Origin: Coffea arabica | Taxonomy: Eukaryota > Streptophyta > Magnoliopsida > Gentianales > Rubiaceae | NCBI RefSeq assembly: GCF_036785885.1 | Contig: NC_092312.1 | Location: forward strand, 17,998,001 to 18,062,000 | DNA: 64,000 nt | Reading direction: 5' to 3' | Part shown: one piece after another, positions 47,201-60,914 of the stretch | Layout of the letters: each line of letters opens with the position of its first letter | Position numbering within the stretch: position 1 is the first letter of the stretch | Notes under the pieces: generated by a model | Databases searched by the model: none | What the model saw: only the letters and a program-made list of their open reading frames with translations | What the model was told of the DNA's origin: nothing | Program-made: the position numbers and the translations under genes

Positions 47201-50161
47201 GCCCAGTTCAACTCAGTCGCTAACTGTAAGGCCCACAGTTGGATAAATAATTACGATGTTCAAGAAACATGATCCGTGCGTCTCATTCATTAAGTATTTC
47301 CACGAGGGTTAACTTTTAGAATATATTGATGGAGGTGAAGAATAGAATTAGGGGCAATGAGAGTAGAGCACTGGACGATCAAGCGTGAATTAGTTCGTAA
47401 GATATTTTGTACTAGCTGAGAGGTTACCTGTTTCGATCATCGAGAGATAGGCGGTAAATCAGCTCTGATCCTTTTTTTTTTTTTTTTTTTAAGGAAAAAA
47501 AAAATGGTAGTGTGCAGTGCATAAGAAAGGGACTTGGACTTGGAGGGGGGTGGTGCCGCCATGCCGTAGTAGCGTAACAAACAATCACCGGCACGCTACG
47601 CGGTACGCGTGGAGTCCAGGAAGGGAGAAGACACGTGTATAGATAGGGAGGAGGCGACACGTGGAAGTTGCGGTTGCTTTTGGGTAATTAATTCGTGAAT
47701 GTATTGGCAAGTAAGTAAAGTGAAGTGTCGAAGCAAGTTAGCAGCAGCACAGGACTTTCGAGTTTTATTAGTGTGTGGAGTGAGTGAGCGAGGGATTAGG
47801 GATGATTAGGGATTAGGCGTCTCAGAATCAGAAAGAGAGCAGTCCACAGATTCAATCCAACGCTACCACAGTGTGCGGCCTCTCACAGCTTCTGCCATGT
47901 GCTCCCCTATCCCTTCCACGTCTTCAATTCAACATACCTAATCTCTTATTAATTTGGAATTCTAAACCTCATTCGTTCTATAATTATTATTTTGTTAATG
48001 CCAACTTTACGTTACGCGTAATTTGATCTGGTTGTCCTTAGATGAAGGGAAGGCTGGGTTGCCATAGGATGCTAAAATTACTCGTATGAGGGTCGAATTT
48101 GGGAAATATTAACTCAGAGTTCCAGCATTGGTTTACTACCCTTTCGACTTTAGAATAGTTTATTAAGAAGCAAACATCATTCGTGCCATATGTTGGCAAA
48201 ACATAATCGGGGTACGATTCTCTCTTTTTTTTTTTTTTTTAAAGTTGACCTTTTTCGTGCTACCTACAAAAAAAAAAAAAAAAAAAACAAGGGGCTATGC
48301 ATTATGCATATGCATGATGTTTCTATATATATATATATATATATATATTTTGGTAATACATCGTATTAGACAGGTGTTTCTCTAAGCACTCATTGAATTT
48401 AGTGGAAACTATATATTAGTAGTAATTGTTGGGAGGCAATGTTTAAACTCTTGATTTCTCACCCACAAAGGCATTTAAAGAATTATTTGTTTTTTTTTGT
48501 TGGGGTGTGGGAGGGGGAGGGAGGAAGGAATTTTAAAGAAAATTTGCAGGTAAGGGTAGGCACGGGATGAACACTATTATTTGGTTGATTTGACCCTTAT
48601 TTTGCGGTTCAGCCATTTGCTGATCATTTTTCACCTTGTATATCAGTCGGTGTCCGCTAAGATAGGGTTGGATCAACGGGCACTTGTCCCACCCTGTTCA
48701 TTATTTAATTTTTTTAAAAAATAATTTATACTAATTTAATTTTGTATCTTAATATTCATCGAAGACTTAATAAAGATTTTTCTCAAAAAATGTCTCTAGT
48801 TGGGAAACAAACATGCCAAGAAAATATAAGGAAAAAAAATTAAAAGAATTTAAAATCAATGAAAATTTGAAATAACTAGTACCTTTTTTTAAATATATAT
48901 TATACATCAATTAAATTCATTCCTAAAAAAAAAATAAGATCACAACCTGTCCAGAATGAATACTGTAAATAAACCATAGCTTCCCATATTTGTAATGCAA
49001 TTTATTTAATAAAATTACTTAGTTCCAAAAATATGATGGATTTTCGGGTCAAAGGATATTTTTGTCCTCCCCTATTTCCAGTAATTCGCCCTTTTGTTCC
49101 CTCCACACGTTGACCTGGATAATTCTCTATCGACGGACATTCTCATGATTATTATTTTTTTTAAATTGCTATCATCAGGCCAGCATCCATACAAAAGATA
49201 TATAGCAGAATGAACTTCTGCTCTCTGCATATGTATTTTTTTTTTTTAAAAAAAAGAAGATATGGAAATTAAATAGTTACTTATTATCAGAGACAGGATC
49301 TAAATAGATTTCAATCACATCAGGATTCATTCTACAGCTCTAAATTTTGAGCGAGCGCCTGTGGTAGTATTTATGCGAGAAACTACTACAGAAGAAGGAG
49401 GTCACCACTGTTTGTGCAGGCCAGGTCACCAGGCAAGACAGAAAGAGGAATAAAATGAGGGGCGAAACCTAAAAAGGAACTGCATGCCAAGCAGAACACC
49501 AATCTTACGTAAGAGATGGCCTCATTCATCATCCTAAAGCCTTGGGGTAGAAAGATTCGTTAAACTCGGGTAGATGTCTAAGGGGGGACTTGGTCCAAAG
49601 AATTACAAAGTTGACGTGAACAAGGAAAAATCTGCAGCCACGTTGTTTTCTTGTTGGGTACGTGGCCTGCGGAGAAAGATTTGATCGATTATTCGGCAAG
49701 CCAATCAGCTTAATTCCTTCCTCGGTCTTCTGGTCAATCAGTGCATTGTTGTTATACCTCTTCACCCGTTGTTAGCGTCAAAAACTGGCAGCGACCAAAA
49801 CATCAAACCCAGCCCCTTTTAGGACCAAAATTTTGCCCAATACTAGCTTTATACATACGCCAACTGACAAAATGCCAAACCTTTCCCATGTAGACCCAGC
49901 CCAACAAAAAAGGCCTGTTCTCTTTTCAGCCTTCCGGGAGCCAGGACTAGGAGGCCCAAAGTTCGGCTTAACGAGTAAAACTCTTGATGCAGCTGAGCAG
50001 CACCCGAACCAGCAGCTCTGCGCCAGCACTCCATTACCATCGAGATTTTGGTTTTACAGTGGCCTCTGGAGTTGTTTTCAACCAAAAAAGAAAAAACCAA
50101 AAAAGAAAAAAGAAAAAAAAAATCGAATTTTTAGATAGGAAGAGCCTTACAGCCATCAGCC
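44242..50161. other. Large intergenic region, no gene recognised
   Basis: AT-rich DNA with homopolymers (T-runs at 47471-47490 and 48225-48240, an A-run at 48269-48287) and a TA repeat at 48324-48349. ACGTG cores occur at 47633 (acacgtgtat) and 47658 (acacgtgg); without a nearby gene they mean little. Short frames on both strands lack domains. The final 60 bp before 50162 contain an A-rich stretch in the probable CLPR1 5' UTR. Confidence 0.4.
45277..45416 (+). repeat. Degenerate tandem repeats with 'gataagtaggatcgacact' core
   Basis: 45277-45320 and 45372-45416 both read 'cgtgataagta-gat-gat/cactag-atttg', with a partial third copy at 45341-45371. Function unknown. Confidence 0.6.
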
Positions 50162-53100
50162 ATGGCTGCTGCTTCTTCTTCTTCAGCTATTCTGTCTCGT
50201 CTCTCTACAGCTACCGTTTTGGACAAAAGGGAGTACTTGGGTTCTTCCATTGGCCTCCGCAAATCTTCCTTTTTTCCGGACCCGAAGCTCGTATTTGCAA
50301 GTCCAAGAAAACCCAAGACAAATTCTGTTCGGAGATGTTGCTACAGGGCTCCCGTGGCCAAGTCCTTGGACCATATACCCAAACAGTTCAGGGAAGAAAA
50401 TCTCAAAGATGGATGTGAGCCCCTCTTCTCATTATCTTTTGTGTGATTAAGGCTAGCACTTACTAGGGATAGGCTACGGTTTTCTATTTATTCATTAGTT
50501 TCCGTTTATACGGTTATTGCTCAATTTTCATTTCTTGCTATTGTTTTTTGTTGGGCTTTTCGAAGTTTGAAATTTGGTTTCTTTCATACTTTTGCATGTT
50601 GCGGAATTAATTTGATCTCAGAGTCCGAGAAAAATTTTAAATATTCTCAGTTTTATTTTTTGTTATTTTTGACTAGCTTGGTAGGTACAAAATAATGCTA
50701 GTCTTTAGCTGTCAAGTTTTTGGAATTGTGGTTGGGAATTTGTTTCTGTTGTTTGGGCATGTTGATGTGAGCCAATGAACGGCATGGGATAAGAGAAGAG
50801 GCATATACACTGATACTGCTCTACCTAATAGTATCTCGTTCAGAGGAAGCACAGGACCTAGAATTCCTATGACTGAAACTTTATCTGCATTTGGATGTAT
50901 ATGAATTAAGTATTAATTACAGGGTTTTTCTTTATGAAAGGGAAAAATAGTACTATAAAGAAGCCAGGATTCATATTGAATCTAATAACAACCATAAAGT
51001 ACAAAGACCAGCTTCTTTTAGAAGGGTACAACTTTTCTTACCTATAGCAGATGGTTCACAAATACTATCAAGAACTTTGCAAGAACTTAGGAGTAATAAT
51101 TTAAAATGCTGTGCATCATTAAAAAAAATAATTTTGAAAATTTTCTATCCATATTTAGAGTATTTTCATCTCCTTGCAGCCAAAGTAGAAGACAGGAAGG
51201 GGTTCTTTTCTTTTTCTATGTGTGCGTCTGTCTGCCCCTTTTGGGGTTGTTTTGGTAGCAGAGGGGGAGGGATGCAGGGCATATTTAGATGTTTGAGTTT
51301 TTAGATGATCTCCAATCCCATAAATGTGACCATGAATAAGATATCCATGATAAATATGTTGTCTATACGTGCATAAAATGATTTTATATATTTGGCTACT
51401 AAAACACTTTAATGTGCCTTAATACAGATCTGTTTTGTGTTGAATTCGATCACTTATTTGTTTCATAATTGTCGTGGACCATGTTCTGTGAGTATTGAAG
51501 GTTGTTGTAACTTTACAGTAAGCTTTGATGAGGAAAAAGGATGAAGCATGTCCAAGGTGTGGTTGAACTTATCATAATAGACACTTAAGTTGTTCCATAA
51601 TCCACCATGGACCATGTTCTAAAAGACCTCCAATCTTTGCTGATTTAGTTTAGCAGATGAAATTCACCAAGCCACAAGACAGCGCTTCTACTTGAATGAG
51701 CTCAGATTACAACTTGAGACTGTTGTCAAGTTTAGTTGAAGTTGTCACTTTACAAATTGTATAGTAGTTTAGAAAAAAAATTTACCATCAATCTTCCTCT
51801 TATTCCGCTTCTATTTTGCGGATGAATATAACTCCTGCTTTCCTCTTGGCTGTTCATTTTACTAATTTAGCTCTTCAAGTCTTCTATTTACACTTCCACT
51901 TAAAGTTTGCTGTAAGTTTTGGGGTTCCGTGTATTTTGACTACTATTGGATATTGGCATTGTGCAGTTTTCTTACTTTTAACTATTTCTTGTCCTTTGTA
52001 GTAATGGATAACTACAAAAACACGCCTCAGTATCTTTACGGCCTTACTCCCTCGCAGATGGACATGTTCATGACAGAAGATAATCCAGTACGTCGACAGG
52101 CAGAAAGGGTAACACAGGTATTAACTATTTTGTATGATCATCTGTGATTGATTATCAAGCTGATTAAGAGATCCACACTGGCTAAGATAGTTATTTGTAA
52201 TACTGTTAAAAGATTCTGTAATTGTACTTATTTTGGTTGATTATTTGCATGTATTGGTCTAAAATCTTAGTGCTGGGTGTTAGCTTTGCTCATTAAAGGT
52301 TCTCATCTAAGCTATCTTATGGGTAATTTTAACAGGAGAGCATTTCTTCGGCCTGCAATTATCTGAATAATGGTGGGATGTGGAGTATGTCAGGCATGGA
52401 TGAGAGAGGTCCCTCAAAGTATAGCATGAGTGTAAGTATGTATCGAGGAGGAGCTAGAGGATATGGGAGGCCAAGAACTGCCCCTCCTGATTTGCCATCT
52501 TTGCTCTTGGACGCTCGAATTGTCTATTTGGGCATGCCGGTACTGCATCTTTTTGAGAGCAAATTTATTTTGAGAATGTGTATATTTCTCTGTGTTGCTG
52601 ATGTCTCTCAGTTATCCTTACTCTGACTGTTACAGATTGTCCCTGCTGTAACTGAGCTTCTTGTTGCTCAATTTATGTGGTTGGATTATGACAATCCATC
52701 TAAACCTATATATCTGTACATAAACTCGTCTGGCACGCAGGTAATTTCTATTTATTGTAGTTTTTTAGTTGTATATCTGCTTCGAATTTTAACTAATTTC
52801 ACCTGGTCTTTTTGGTAATTGGGAAGTTTATGGATGATATTGTCTAAAATTTCTTTTGCACATTTGCTTAGAATGAGAAGATGGAGACGGTTGGTTCTGA
52901 AACTGAGGCTTATGCAATTGCGGATACCATGGCTGTAAGAAATTTTTTATATTTATGCCTCTTGGTTTCTTTACTTGATTAACATTGACATAGATTTCAG
53001 TGTAATGGTCAGATCTGTTTTTGACTGTGTTTATTTTCTCAAATCAAGACTAAACAGGAACATAGTTAACAGAGGAAGGGATGACATGACAGCTTTCTGT

Positions 53101-54858
53101 TACTAGTTTCAAAATTTGTACTATTTCCTTGGTTATAAATTTGATGACAGCTTAAAACATGTGATGTTTTTGTTTGGTTTCTTTGTTGAAGGCATCTGAT
53201 CTTTACTAATTAATTTTCACCTTTTTCTTTTCCTATAAAAAGTACTGCAAATCAGATGTGTATACTGTGAACTGTGGAATGGCATATGGTCAAGCAGCAA
53301 TGCTTTTAGCACTTGGAACAAAGGGCTATCGCGCTGTACAGCCAAATTGCTCCAGTAAGACCTAATATCTCATACATTAGATTGGTTTCCCTTTGCACAT
53401 TTTATTAGACAATGCAAAAATGTTATCTTCTGCATGCATCTTTGGACCAGCTCATCATTGACGATAGCACTTCCATTGTATGAAAGATCCAATTTTCTAA
53501 CTGCAATATTTTTACCATAAAATGAGTAGCCGGTCTTATCTAATTTGATTAGGTTGATCGCATGGTTTCTTAGAGTGAGAGACAGAAGGGATGAGCTATA
53601 TTACAACATAAAGGAATGCTTTAATGAGATACCGGTTTATTTATCTGTTGTTTTTATTAATTTGAAAAAATAAAGATATATAATAAAAACCATGCTTTCA
53701 ATTGCTTTAGAATCCTGGTTCCATTTTGCTCATACAGAATTGCAAGCTAGGCGATTTTCATTTATATTGCTGAATGCTGACATGTGTTTGGGATGTATCT
53801 ATCTTATAATAGCAGTTACGAACAATTTCATCATAACTTTGACGGCAAGCCTCTAGTTGGCCTTGTTAATAATGTTTGATATTTATCTAATAAAAGAAAC
53901 ATCTTTATGTGTTGCTCATGTCCAATCTCCTTTTGTTGCTTTTGTCTTTTGAGTGTTGTTTTAACTATTTGATTGCGTTTGGGTGTTCTCTCAATTATAC
54001 TTCAATAACAAGTCTCCTTTTTTCTTCGAAAAAGCCAGTGTTCTTTTTTTTTTTTTTTTTCAAAGGTGTGAAACATGCAAGTATAGTTACTGATGGCACT
54101 AAAAATGTCCTCATTTAGCAATCTCACTTCTGTAGAAAATCTCCCAATATTTATAATGCTTGGAAAACCATGTCAAGGATTCTCATGCATTTTTTCATGC
54201 TCTTTATTTACACAATATTGGTGAGATGAAATTATATTTGTAGGAAAGGACTGATGAAAGACGTGATTTGTTCTCCTATCATTCTCTTTTGCATGGTCCT
54301 GATTCTTGCTGTATTAATTTTGCCATGTAGCAAAATTGTATCTTCCTAAAGTGAGCAGATCAAGTGGAGCTGTCATAGATATGTGGATTAAGGTTCTCTC
54401 TCTCTCTCTCTCATACACATGCTTGTGAGTTTCTTTCTCTTGATATGTTTGCACTCATCTATGAATCTGAACACTTTATATTATACTTTCAATCAGGCCA
54501 AAGAACTGGATGCAAATACAGAGTACTACATAGAGCTCTTAACAAAAGGAATAGGAAAACCGAAGGAAGAAATTGAGAAAGATGTCCAGCGTCCTAAATA
54601 CTTCCAAGCTCAAGAGGCAATTGACTATGGCATTGCAGATAAGATCATTGACTCGAGGGATGCTGCATTTGACAAACGGGTAAGAAGTGACATATTCTGT
54701 TGCTTTCCTCCCATTTCTACCACAACCTGGTTTTACTAGTAATATTTTTTGATGTTGATTTCAACAAACAGAACTATGAGGAAATGCTTGCCCAATCAAA
54801 AGCTATGAGAAGAACAGCAGGAGCCGGGCCACAAGCTGCTCACTCTGGGCTTAGGTGA
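50162..54858 (+). CDS. CLPR1: Plastid ATP-dependent Clp protease, non-catalytic subunit ClpR1
   Basis: Nine exons: 50162-50414, 52002-52117, 52336-52539, 52636-52740, 52872-52934, 53243-53354, 54331-54392, 54497-54679 and 54772-54858. All have GT-AG borders and a consistent phase, giving 394 residues. A Ser/Arg-rich N-terminus lacking acidic residues at first (about 1-60) is the probable chloroplast transit peptide, followed by DHIPKQFREENLKDG. The ClpP-like fold starts at APPDLPSLLLDARIVYLGMP. Catalysis is lost: the serine position reads GMAYGQAAM (Gly263) and the HQP histidine region reads YLPK. ClpR1 is part of the heptameric R-ring of the stromal Clp core and is needed for plastid proteostasis; Arabidopsis mutants are pale. 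INSSGTQ replaces the usual INSPGTQ. The first intron, 50415-52001, is the longest. Its tail faces BUB3 with about 1.1 kb between the stop codons. Confidence 0.96.
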
Positions 54859-55398
54859 CCTGAAGATCACCGTGGTCCCGAGTTTTTGCACGACGAAAAT
54901 ATGATTATGTAGTTCGGATTGCATATAGTGCATGATGGATTTATTAAATCTGGGATTTATTAAATCTGTGATAGAACTACAGCAGCTTCGAGAATGGAAC
55001 GCCACCCAATCCCCTCCATGGTCGTGCCTTTGTACAAACTTTGTACTATATAAGGTGTTCTAAAGAAGAATAGCTCCCCTTAGAATGGCAATAACACGTG
55101 TACTTTTGTCATTTATCAAGCTTGGACATTTTGTTTGGTTAAACGTTCAAATTCAGTTGTCAAGTGCTTTAAATGTTTGTAAATGCAACGACTCAAAAAC
55201 ATGTTTTATTTGGCAGCCTTATGCACCCTTGGCGTATTTTCTTCACTTGGTCGGAGGTTCATGATTACTAGGTTTGAAGACTTCATCGAATGCAATCAGA
55301 CTTCATAGAATACAATCATTGATCACTGTTGCGGTATTGCATAGTTTATAGCTTCAGTATAACAATACAAAAAATGCTTCCTAACCACACCGCACTGC
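54859..55398. other. CLPR1 3' UTR and flank
   Basis: The 3' UTR runs at least through the 'atttattaaatctg' repeats at 54938-54968. No other feature is recognised. Confidence 0.45.
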
Positions 55399-55668
55399 TC
55401 AAATGACAATAATGTAACTTTTTAGTTTCAGAGATGTGTGGAACATTCTAATGTCATTCTATCGTCAGCTGACAGGCCAGAATCAATTTCCGCTTTTTCA
55501 GCTTTTCCAAATTTCCCTGATATTTTATACTCTTCAAATGTGACAATGTAACTTTTTAGTTTCAGTAATGCGTCGAACATACAGACGTTGTTCTATTATC
55601 AACTGAGAGCCCAGAATCAATTTCCTCTTTAACAGCTTTTCCGAATTTTCCTGATATTTTACTCTCCT
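55399..55668. repeat. 135-bp tandem duplication between the CLPR1 and BUB3 tails
   Basis: Copies 55399-55533 and 55534-55668 share 'atgtaactttttagtttcag', 'ccagaatcaatttcc' and 'ctgatatttta' in the same order with scattered differences. It lies between the two converging genes. Confidence 0.88.
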
Positions 55669-55962
55669 GACCTCCTATCAAGTAACTATTTGTTGGGTAA
55701 CAACATAAACCTCAATAAGTGGGGCAATTGATCGACTGAATATATCCATAGTACTGGCAAAATTAATCCTACTGATTCCTCTCTTCACAGTCATCGTTTT
55801 AGGCTGCAAAGGCCTCTGTCAGTCCAAGAAAGAAGTGAAATATTACTTGCATTTAGATGATGCACAAGTGAAGAGTTGTTCCGGTAAAATACAAACTTTT
55901 ATATCCAGACTGCCACCTGGTTGACAGACCTACCCTCTTAGTTCTTTGGAATATCATATCCT

Positions 55963-58900
55963 TCAAGTAGATGGGTTGGGTAACACTTTTGGTTTTGGCT
56001 TGATTTCGACTTCATTAACACTACGGACAAATATGGCATCTGGTTCATGACTGCAAAAGATAAAGGCAATGGAGGTTACACAAAAGCCAAACACAGAGAG
56101 AGAGAGAGAGAGACAGAGACAGAGATTCTTACGGTTTATCTCCCTCTTCATATGTATAACTCGATGCAACAGCTAAGAGCTTCCCATCTCTGCTGAATGA
56201 CAAGGCTGCGATGCTTGTTGGGTATTTTGAGTACTGTAAGTTGAATGAGAGTGAAGAAAATAAAGAAAAACATAAATGTTAGTACTAAAGTGAGCATTGC
56301 CATCGTGAAGTTGAAGACATTTCAAATTCAGTGTGGGAAAAATACCTGATACAGCCTTTTTTTGTTGTTTCCATCCCACACATTGACATAACCATCACAA
56401 CCCCCAGTAGCAAATGTACCATAGCTGCAAATTGAAATCAGTTTTGAGACAGATTTCGGGAAGAGACTGAAGATATTCAATCTATAGAAAATTGTAATAG
56501 ATCCAACTCAATCATTCAACATATAATAAATCAAGAAAAGATAGCTCTGCCAGTGATGAACCTTGGCATTGATTTTCCTTCTTAACAAAACTTGAAAGAC
56601 ACAAAAAGGCCAAAGTAGCCAAATTCCAATAAATAACTGCTGGACACTAATCTCTTCATTGTGGATAAATGTATATGCAGCACTTACATGGGATGAAATG
56701 CAATTGAATTCACGGGGTAGACAATGTCCCTTCCAGCTTCAGATTTCCGATGACATTTGAACGCATACCTTCACATATAAACCATCATGCAGTAGACAAT
56801 TATCAAGGTCTGCCTGTTTCATTCTCGCTGAATTCTTGATATGAGAAACTTACTCATTCAGTATTCAAATTGCCAGTAGAAGTTTTAATCCGCCAAATCA
56901 TAATGAATTACACACATGTCAATGTCATTGCACTATGTCTCATTCTCTAACAAGTAATGTTTAGGAGAAATGCAAGCAGGTGATAGGCAGTTGAATCAGG
57001 AAGGTATCTTTCTAGTTTTCAAGTCAAATTGTGCAGATCAAATTAACTCGCTGGCAGCAATCGATATGTTCAGTGACATATAAATACAATATAAATGTCA
57101 TGGAGCTCATACATACTTTTTGGACTGACCAGCCTCCGACAGATCAAAAAATTCCATTGCAACCCGACCTTCCACAGAGCTAAGAGCATAACCTGCAAAT
57201 TGCAATTCGGTTAAACAAGATGACAAACTGAGAGTTGCATGAAAATAAGGTCAACAAGCTAAAAGAAGTGGAAAGTTACAATAAAATCATTTCTTAAGAC
57301 TGCCTATCTCAAATAAAGTCAACTTCCTACTTATTATTCAGACATTCATTATTAGGCAAGAAAAGTGCGACCACTTCATTCTGGTCATTTGTGTTATATA
57401 AGCACAAAGCTCAACACAACACGGAGTACTTAAATTGTGTGGGTATGAGGCATCACTTGTTACAGACCAAATCTGCACCAGGTAAGTTACAATAGGACTT
57501 AAGTTCAGAAGTATCATAAGTTGTCAGAAAATCCACAAAGACATTATTGGAGAACTAAGAATTCAGGTCAAGACACTCAGATGAGTAAGGCATCCATCAT
57601 ATCCATCCCACACAGACCACCTTCAGCCAAAAAAGCTGGGCAATCAATGGAAATAGAATCTGCCACACTTCTCCTCATTGACGACAAGTGGTTGGAAACC
57701 AAAGAATTATAAAATACATCATGAACTGGATGAAAACCGTTACTCATGTTTACTTGTGCAATATGCTGATGTTTGACATCATTTGTTCTTCAAAAGTCAC
57801 AACGTGAAAAAGAAAAACGCATAAACTAATTATGAACAGAAATCGCAAAATGTTATAATATGTAGTCAACAAGTATTCAGAAGCAAACTATCCTAATGAT
57901 TCTTAATAAGGAGGTACAGGTGATTGATCACATGGCAGAGGGTATTATTGTATACCACATGTAGTCACACTGGTTTTTACTCAACAGAATGGCAATATCA
58001 CATACAAATGCCATAACACTTCGTTGAACAGGGACCTTCAGAACTGAGATACATGTTTTTTCTGTTATACCTTTTAGTGTCTAATGTTTCCTTTCTTATC
58101 TATGGAGCACTAAATGATTGTAACAACTTTCCATGGTTAATTTAACCCGAAGCTTCAACTATATAAGTAACCGTAATTCGAAGAAATGAAGAGAGTTCAC
58201 ACCAGTAGTTTCCCACAAACAAGAAATTCCAAACACCTTCAGGTTTTAAAATTTCTTCCACTTTGGTTAGTAGCTATCCCTTCTTTTTCTGGTTTACCCC
58301 TGGGTACATATTTCTAAATGCAGGCACGTTGAAACCACAGGCAAGTATATATTTATTACATTTTTTGTGGAGATTAAAACTGCCTATTTCTTGTCAGAAA
58401 TGCTTACTCTTTTTAAACAGTAAGAATTGCAGACTAAATCCAATTAGATTGTAACACCCAACCCACCCTCCACCAACAATGGATAAGCATCTGCCACCCA
58501 CTGCAGCCACATAGAAGAAAAAAGTTGTTTATATAACAGGTTTAATATATAATTAGATACCAGTTCCATTGGGGTAACAACGAACGCATCTTGTTTGGTA
58601 CTTCAATGAGGATTCCCTCCTCTGTTCAGGTTGAGACATATTCCGCAAATCATAGACATTTACATGTCTCCCAGCAGTTGCTACAACTAAGCGATTGCCA
58701 ACAAGAGAGAGTGAATAAACACGCTCAGGTTGGGTATATGTTCCAAGTAAAGTGCGGTCCTGCCCACTTGCACCTCTAGGATCCCAGCACTTCAATGTTT
58801 TGTCCCAACTTCCAGTAATGACTTGTCCTATAATCATGACAACCGGTAATTACTTCAAATACGCAAGCAAGAAGATTGTGCTAGAACCAATCATTTTAAG

Positions 58901-60914
58901 TCAAAGGTCCTGAATTTTAAGCCAAATGCAATCAAATATAACAACAAAACATCAATTCTATCGTAATTTAGATGCTTATTTCCTTGGTTGTTAATTAAGT
59001 AGTTCAAAATATTCCTCCAATAAAAAAATCCAACAGATTCCTTCAGCTGGAAAAAAACTTTAAGGAATTATAGTGTTGAAGTTATCATTTCCACATGCTG
59101 AGATGAAAAATGGATCTTGCATGCATGATTTCACTTCATGCCATAAAAGGATTTAGCTCTCAACAATTTTCACAGGAAATCTAGGCATAATTATGCCATC
59201 ATCTTAAATTTATCACTGTAAGATTGCTTGAGAAACCATTTTTTCTTAAAACGATAATTGAAGACATGTTTCAACTTGGGCAAATGCATGGACAAATAGA
59301 AATTAACCAGAACTAGAGGAATCACAGTATAATAAAAAACTATAAACTATAACCATTGATTGCTTATAAGCAGGATAAATATTTAGAACAATAAAAGAAA
59401 TTGCAGATGTTATAATTTATAAACACTTGGAGAACATTGATATAGGTACTTATCTGACCCTAAATCCGCATCTCTTTCACAGAGGTTTTCCAGAAAACCA
59501 TCAAAAAGCAGTAAGCATGAAAGTACCTTCTACTAACGATCATGGGTGGGGACTGGAATTAAGTGCATGCGACTCACACACATCATAAGACTAAAGAAGG
59601 AAAGGTCATAAATTGAATCTTAGGAAGGTTGGACTATGCAAAAGAATATAGGATCTACCCTAACATTATGAAGTTTAAGATAGACAGCGTGTCAGATAAG
59701 CAGGGGAAAAGATGACAGAGTTAAAGAGAAGCAGCAGCACCAGAAACCAATGAAGAAATCTGATCAAACATATGCTCAGATAAAATTACATTATAATGCA
59801 TAATTAACTTGATAAAAAGGCACATAACTAGGAAGAGTTTTTTCTTCCCTTTTTGGGGGTACAATAAAACAGGGTTAGCACAAACAGAAAAAGAGTTGTC
59901 ATTATGAAGTCCAACCAGTTGCAGATGAATATTCAACACAACGAACGGGTGCATCATGTCTTCCCAAAATATCCTCCCTGCCGTAGTTGAACACGAGCCT
60001 GGGCAATCAAAATGTAAAAATTATCTCCACAGACAGCAAAGTCTCCATTCAATTAAAAAAATAAAAACAAAATTCGTCTCTGTACTTCAAGATTGACTTC
60101 AATTGGGCCTCAGAGGTTCCTAAGCCAAAAAAATTGTAGCATCCACAAATAATAAACAGAAATCATGTAAATAAATAGTTGACTGTTTCACATTGGAAAG
60201 CTTTCTTTACACATAAAACACTGAAATATAGAAAATATACTACAGTTAAGAAATATTTGAATTCGATTTTTTTTTTTTAAGGCTGAGAACTAAACTGTGA
60301 GAAGAGACTCTTTAAAACACAATGGCCTGGCTATCTGATAAGGAACGTACTCCAAAACGAAAACTGCACTTCGTTTTCCTACAATGGAAAATCATAATCG
60401 AATGTAACTAACAAATGCTTTAAAAAGTAGGGGAAAAAAATCATATTCGGAGAATATCGGAACATCAAATTGCAATTCACAAAGAAAAGCATTTTGAACA
60501 TAAAGCTTAAAATTTACTAATGATTCAACGATAATAGAATTACCTTCTCACGGTGTTGTCGGCACCGGCACTAAAGCCGGAGGAGTCATCGTGGAAGCAG
60601 CAGTCAAGTACAGCACCTCCGTGCATGAACTCTCCTCTCACAGCATTGGCACTCGCATCATACAACCGAACGCTCTGATTAATTGCAGTGCATCACAAAA
60701 TAAAACAGCAAACACAATTTCAGATCTAAATACAACAATTTATCAAGCTTGTTGTCAATTTAAAAGACCGGAGCTTCGGTCATGAAGAAATTACCTTATC
60801 CCAAGAAGAAACAAGGAGGTGATCACTGTGAGTAGAGAAGCGAAGGTTTGTTATACCGTCAGCCGGAGGACTCGACAGCTCCCTTCCTGTGGTGACCTGC
60901 GGCGGCGCCGTCAT
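55963..60914 (-). CDS. BUB3: Mitotic checkpoint protein BUB3 (WD40 repeat)
   Basis: Nine exons on the minus strand: 60914-60795, 60674-60544, 59998-59916, 58827-58561, 57192-57117, 56768-56688, 56424-56346, 56233-56133 and 56050-55963. All join in phase to 341 residues, almost the 340 of Arabidopsis BUB3.1. WD40 blades are visible as [63 protein letters not shown] and [15 protein letters not shown], followed by [24 protein letters not shown]3 is a seven-blade propeller that binds BUB1/MAD3-type proteins at kinetochores and, in plants, also phragmoplast microtubules through MAP65. Protein start MTAPP fits a clean ATG after a GA/CT-rich 5' UTR. The sequence cannot decide between BUB3.1 and BUB3.2, which duplicated separately in Brassicaceae. 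Confidence 0.97.
56096..56122 (-). repeat. GA-rich microsatellite in last BUB3 intron
   Basis: A short (GA) tract within the intron 56051-56132. On the transcript it is CT-rich and may serve as polypyrimidine. Confidence 0.8.

Noticed and set aside
47620-47670. ABRE-like ACGTG motifs as evidence for a promoter
   Set aside because: No gene model lies within 2.4 kb downstream on either strand, and such short motifs occur by chance.
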